From Tannerella sp. (GTDB taxonomy: Bacteria; Bacteroidota; Bacteroidia; Bacteroidales; Tannerellaceae): a stretch of DNA of 64,000 bases. Positions 60,258-64,000 of the stretch are shown in pieces. The notes beneath the pieces were generated by a model. The model had not been told where the DNA came from and searched no databases. It worked only from the letters and a program-made list of their open reading frames with translations. The DNA lies in contig JAISMO010000163.1 of NCBI GenBank assembly GCA_031276675.1, positions 1 to 64,000 on the forward strand, read 5' to 3'. A program made the position numbers and the translations under genes. Position 1 is the first letter of the stretch. The number at the start of each line of letters is the position of its first letter.

Positions 60258-60386
60258 CCTGTGCGTCAGCGCCGCACTAACCTGTGCGTTAGTACCACAC
60301 TAACCCATGCGTTAGTACCGCTCTTACCTGTGCGTAAGAACCACTCTTACCTATGCGTAAGAGCCGCTCTTACCCATGCGTAAGAA
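60258..60386. repeat. Palindromic tandem array F, period 23 bp, ~6 units, arms ACTAAC/GTTAGT switching to TCTTAC/GTAAGA
   Basis: cctgtgcgtcagcgccgcactaa / cctgtgcgttagtaccacactaa / cccatgcgttagtaccgctctta / cctgtgcgtaagaaccactctta / cctatgcgtaagagccgctctta / cccatgcgtaagaa. Confidence 0.92.
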
Positions 60387-60598
60387 AACAGGAGCACCCC
60401 CGCGCAGATGAAGGTATCGGCGCCGGGATTCGCGCCGGCCCCGTCCGCAAGGTTACAGCCCGCAGGCGACGGAAATTCCGGGAAAAACGCCGCAGGTATA
60501 TCCATAATTGACTATTTTTGCAGCGCACCGCCTGATTCCCGGATACGGCCGGAATCGGGATTGCAGATTTCACCGAAACATTTAATTGGAAACGCTAT

Positions 60599-61660
60599 AT
60601 GTCGGAAAAAGTTTTTTATGGAAATTCGCTGGAGGATTGGGGCATCTCCCTGCTGATTATTGTCGGAGGCCTTCTCCTGAACCAGCTCCTTCTGCTGATC
60701 AGCCGGATGGTTGTTCGGCCGCTCACGGGAAAGAGTAAAACACGCTATGATGATATTTTCTTCGAGGCGCTGAAGAAACCGGTGCTCTCCGGAGTGATGC
60801 TGGCGGCCATACGGGTGGCCTGCGAACGGCTGGCGCCGGACGCAGGGGCGCATGACTTCATCGTCCGTTCCTTCCATATCCTGATGATACTGAACGTGAC
60901 GTGGTTCGTGGCGCGTCTGGCCGTGGCCTCCGTCGAAGAATCCCTTTTCCGTGAAAAGGGGACGCGAAAAAAGGATGCGCGCCTCAACCGGCATCTGTTT
61001 CCCGTTGTCAAGCGCGGTCTGCTGGCGCTTGTCTGGCTGACGGGCGGCGTGACCGCGCTCGGCGAGGCCGGCGTCGAGGCCGGGTCGCTCTGGGGAACGC
61101 TGGGTATTGGAGGACTCGCCTTTGCGCTGGCCTCGCAGGAGTCGGTCAAGAACATGCTGGGAGGCATTACGATCTTCGTAGACCGGCCGTTTCGCCTCGG
61201 CGACATCATCCGCTTCGACTCGATCGAGGGTACGGTGGAAGACATCGGCTTTCGAAGCACGCGCGTCCGGACGTATGACCGGCGCCTGGTCATCATCCCG
61301 AACTGCAAGCTGACGGACGTGTCGGTGACCAACATCACGTCGGAACCGGAGCGCCGGGTCGTGGTCACGCTGGGACTGACCTACGACACGCGCTACGAAC
61401 AGATGAAATACGCCCTGGCGCTGCTGAAACGCATCCCCCAGGCCATTCCCGAAGTGAACGGGCAGGAGCTGACGGCTACCTTCTCGGACTACGGCGATTC
61501 GGCGCTGCTTGTTACCTTTATTTATTTTATCCGGAAACCGGCCGATATCCGCGAAACGGTTTCAAAGGTGAACTTCGAAATCCTCCGCACATTCAACGAA
61601 GCGGGACTGAACTTCGCCTTCCCGACGCAAACGGTCTATCTGGAAGGAAGGAAGGCGTAA
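60599..61660 (+). CDS. MscS-family mechanosensitive ion channel
   Basis: LGIGGLAFALASQESVKNMLGGITIFVDRPFRLGDIIRFDSIEGTVEDIGFRSTRVRT. Confidence 0.9.
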   Translation: MSEKVFYGNSLEDWGISLLIIVGGLLLNQLLLLISRMVVRPLTGKSKTRYDDIFFEALKKPVLSGVMLAAIRVACERLAPDAGAHDFIVRSFHILMILNVTWFVARLAVASVEESLFREKGTRKKDARLNRHLFPVVKRGLLALVWLTGGVTALGEAGVEAGSLWGTLGIGGLAFALASQESVKNMLGGITIFVDRPFRLGDIIRFDSIEGTVEDIGFRSTRVRTYDRRLVIIPNCKLTDVSVTNITSEPERRVVVTLGLTYDTRYEQMKYALALLKRIPQAIPEVNGQELTATFSDYGDSALLVTFIYFIRKPADIRETVSKVNFEILRTFNEAGLNFAFPTQTVYLEGRKA

Positions 61661-61693
61661 GCCAGCACCCGGCAGGCCCGTGCGCCGGGGCTG

Positions 61694-63019
61694 CTACTCG
61701 AACAGGAACGGTTTGGTGACATGCAGCCTGTGCGGATGTTCTTCAAAGAAAAACCTGCTGTCGAAGGCCGGCTTCAACTGACCGAACCACGTCGCCTTCG
61801 GATCATACGCGGCAAAGAACGGGATGTCAACCCACTTGGGATTGCGCCCCTGAATAAACCTCAGCACAAAGACCTTTTCGCCGCGCACCTCCTGTATACC
61901 CAGAATCTGAATCTTCCCGGCATGATCGCTCATGCTCGGCCCCCTGACCGTGCGGCAAAGTCCGCTCACCTGCCGGTAGGCCCGGCGGAAGATGTTCCAG
62001 CATTTTTCCAGCGGCAATTCGAAAAAGCGCTTGGCGCCGGTGTCACGCGCCACAAACATGTAATAGGGAATGCAGCCCAGATCGACCTGCTTCCGCCACA
62101 TCCGGCTCCACAGCTCCGGACGGTCGTTGATATGGCGCAGGAGGGGAGACTGAGTCCGTATCTGAGCGCCGGTGGCCCGTATCCGGGCAATAGCCCGGCC
62201 GACAGCCCCGGTCGACAGTTCCACCGGATGGTTGAAATGTGCCTGAATGGAGAGGCTCTTGCCGGCCGTCGCAACGGCTTCGAACAGGCGGATCATGTCA
62301 TCGCTGTCCTTATCCGTCAGGTAGCGGTAGGGCCAGTAGGCAAGCGACTTGGTGCCGATGCGGATCGTGTGGATATGGCTGTACTCTGGCCCCAGCAGCG
62401 GAAGCAGGTAGGCGCCGAGCATGGCGGCGCTCATCACCATCGGATCGCCGCCGGTAAAGAGAATGTCGGTGACTTCCCTGTGCAGGCCGAGGTATTTGAG
62501 GAACAAATCCGTCTCCTTCATGGCGAATTTCAGTTCGCTCATCCCGGAAAACTGCGGCCAGCGGAAACAGAACGTGCAGTAGGCATGGCACGTTTGCCCC
62601 TGACTGGGGAAAAACAGCACGGTTTCGGGATATTTATGCTGAATGCCCTTGAGTTTGATTTCGCCCAGCGACGGGACATTCTGCTCCTGTCCGGCCGGAT
62701 TGGGATTCAAGGACAGACGTATCTGCTGTACCATACGGGCAATGACTTCGTCATTCGCCTGTCCGTCGACCAGCTTCTCCACAGCGCCGTAATGCCTTTT
62801 ATCCAGCATCTCGCAGCGGGGAAAATTCAGCGTAAACATCGGATCGGTATCGACATTGGCCCAGTCGATCAGTTCGTCAACCACATAGTTGTTTGTCTTA
62901 AAAGGAAATACACGCGAGGTTATATCTATTTCATGAACCGTCCGGTCAGATACGGACGCCATTTGAGGAATCGTCCGGAAATTATGCCGCGTGTATGATT
63001 TAATTGTCTTGTCCATCAC
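61694..63019 (-). CDS. KamA-family radical SAM protein (lysine 2,3-aminomutase-like)
   Basis: GQTCHAYCTFCFRWPQF (Cx3Cx2C); DILFTGGDPMVM. Confidence 0.85.
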   Translation of the reverse strand: MMDKTIKSYTRHNFRTIPQMASVSDRTVHEIDITSRVFPFKTNNYVVDELIDWANVDTDPMFTLNFPRCEMLDKRHYGAVEKLVDGQANDEVIARMVQQIRLSLNPNPAGQEQNVPSLGEIKLKGIQHKYPETVLFFPSQGQTCHAYCTFCFRWPQFSGMSELKFAMKETDLFLKYLGLHREVTDILFTGGDPMVMSAAMLGAYLLPLLGPEYSHIHTIRIGTKSLAYWPYRYLTDKDSDDMIRLFEAVATAGKSLSIQAHFNHPVELSTGAVGRAIARIRATGAQIRTQSPLLRHINDRPELWSRMWRKQVDLGCIPYYMFVARDTGAKRFFELPLEKCWNIFRRAYRQVSGLCRTVRGPSMSDHAGKIQILGIQEVRGEKVFVLRFIQGRNPKWVDIPFFAAYDPKATWFGQLKPAFDSRFFFEEHPHRLHVTKPFLFE

Positions 63020-63397
63020 TCTGGTCTTTGTTTAAACGTAAAATAACAAGCAAATATCCGCCGGTTGACGGAGAAAGATCCCGTATCCTCGCCATCATGC
63101 GTCATTTCCCCTGTATAACAAGGAAAGCAGGAGAAGTGTTCCGGCCGGCCTCAACTGAAAAAACAGCGGCAAGTTATGAAAAAATCCGCAGTACTCAAAA
63201 AAAGCGCCGGAAAGCGAAAACTTACTTTCCGCCGACCGTTTGCATACGGCAAAGCCGCATGTTGCAGGCAGGAACAGCAGGTGAAACCGGATGCCGGCCG
63301 TTCGCATAAACATCAGGCGCTTTTAGGGGTTTTGCCGGGTATTCCGTTTTCCCTTCAGTTACAGAAACAGATAATCAATAAAAAATCAGTAGACAAA

Positions 63398-64000
63398 ATG
63401 AAGAAATTAGCAATCATTGCATTTTGTGCAGTGTGTATTGCCTGCGAACAGCAGGACAAGTATCCCAAGGGAATCGAACATGTGGTCGTCATAGGTCTTG
63501 ACGGCTTGAGCAGCACCGGCCTCCGGGCTTCGACAACGCCTTTTATGGACAGCCTGCTGCATCACGGCGCATACAGTTATACCGTTCGCTGCATCTTGCC
63601 CACGGTAAGTACGCCGAACTGGAATGCAATGCTGTGCGGCGCAGGGCCGGAAATAACCGGCGCCATCAATAACAGCTGGAAAGCCAACGATTTCAACTTT
63701 CCCTATCCGGTAATGAGTAAAGACCGTTCGTTCCCCAACATTTTCAGGATCATCCGCGAACAGAAGCCCGACGTCGAACTGGGAGCGATCTATCACTGGG
63801 GCGACTTTCGATTCATGCTGGAAGATGCGTTGCTGAACAAGTCGGAGACATATCCCACACAACTGGAAACGGCTCAGAAATCGGCCGAGTATATTCTTGA
63901 CAAAAAGCCGTATTTCCTGTTTATCCAGCTGGACGGGGTAGACGGTGCGGGGCATGGGGACGGACACATGTCGCCCGGATACCTGAAGTATATCGAAGAA
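63398..64000 (+). CDS. Alkaline phosphatase / nucleotide pyrophosphatase superfamily lipoprotein (truncated by window end)
   Basis: My translation MKKLAIIAFCAVCIACEQQDKYPKGIEHVVVIGLDGLSSTGLRASTTPFMDSLL...TVSTPNWNAMLCG; not in ORF track because no stop in window. Confidence 0.8.
   Translation, partial: MKKLAIIAFCAVCIACEQQDKYPKGIEHVVVIGLDGLSSTGLRASTTPFMDSLLHHGAYSYTVRCILPTVSTPNWNAMLCGAGPEITGAINNSWKANDFNFPYPVMSKDRSFPNIFRIIREQKPDVELGAIYHWGDFRFMLEDALLNKSETYPTQLETAQKSAEYILDKKPYFLFIQLDGVDGAGHGDGHMSPGYLKYIEE

Noticed and set aside
16349-60386. CRISPR arrays as explanation for the tandem repeats
   Set aside because: Units are only 21-23 bp with 4-11 bp spacers, cores are degenerate and palindromic, and no cas genes are present.
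61721-62998. 425-aa plus-strand ORF opposite KamA-family gene
   Set aside because: Antisense to a CDS with an intact radical SAM motif.
1-64000. tRNA/rRNA genes, prophage, biosynthetic gene cluster or defence island
   Set aside because: Scanning by eye found no cloverleaf or T-loop signatures, phage structural genes or defence gene families; a tRNAscan-SE/DefenseFinder run would be decisive.

Overview
The window is a gene-dense chromosomal segment, almost certainly from a Bacteroidales genome. Supporting signs are LpxC-FabZ fusion, tandem OmpH/Skp genes, DUF4837/DUF4924 proteins, a UpxY-type NusG paralog and TTTG-N19-TAnnTTTG promoters. Most genes are housekeeping: lpxD-lpxC/fabZ-lpxA, prfA, pyrF, thyA-folA, queC-queF, miaA, murI, trxB, ftsK, rbfA, ribE, PPi-dependent phosphofructokinase, lacZ, meaB. 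I found no tRNA, rRNA, CRISPR array, prophage or canonical defence island. The strongest unexplained signal is a dispersed family of intergenic tandem arrays of short palindromes. There are six clear arrays, a 47-bp inverted-repeat-bounded palindrome cluster at ~7.6 kb, and a possible decayed array at ~0.17 kb. Each array has its own core sequence, but the architecture is shared: period exactly 21 or 23 bp, palindromic core plus variable spacer, intergenic, one every ~7-11 kb. In several units both palindrome arms change together. In the six clear arrays, 21-bp arrays lie between co-directional genes and 23-bp arrays lie in convergent or divergent gaps. Other notable items are an in-frame FtsX/LolC-ZnuA fusion with a perfect lipobox at the junction, a lipid-headgroup-like cluster whose cytidylyltransferase and CDP-alcohol transferase have non-canonical motifs, an uncharacterised ATP-grasp-like protein, an internally deleted IS3-family remnant, a terminator abutting the murI start codon, and a TTG-initiated prfA behind a palindromic leader. 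All homology calls are by eye from the translations; no searches were run.
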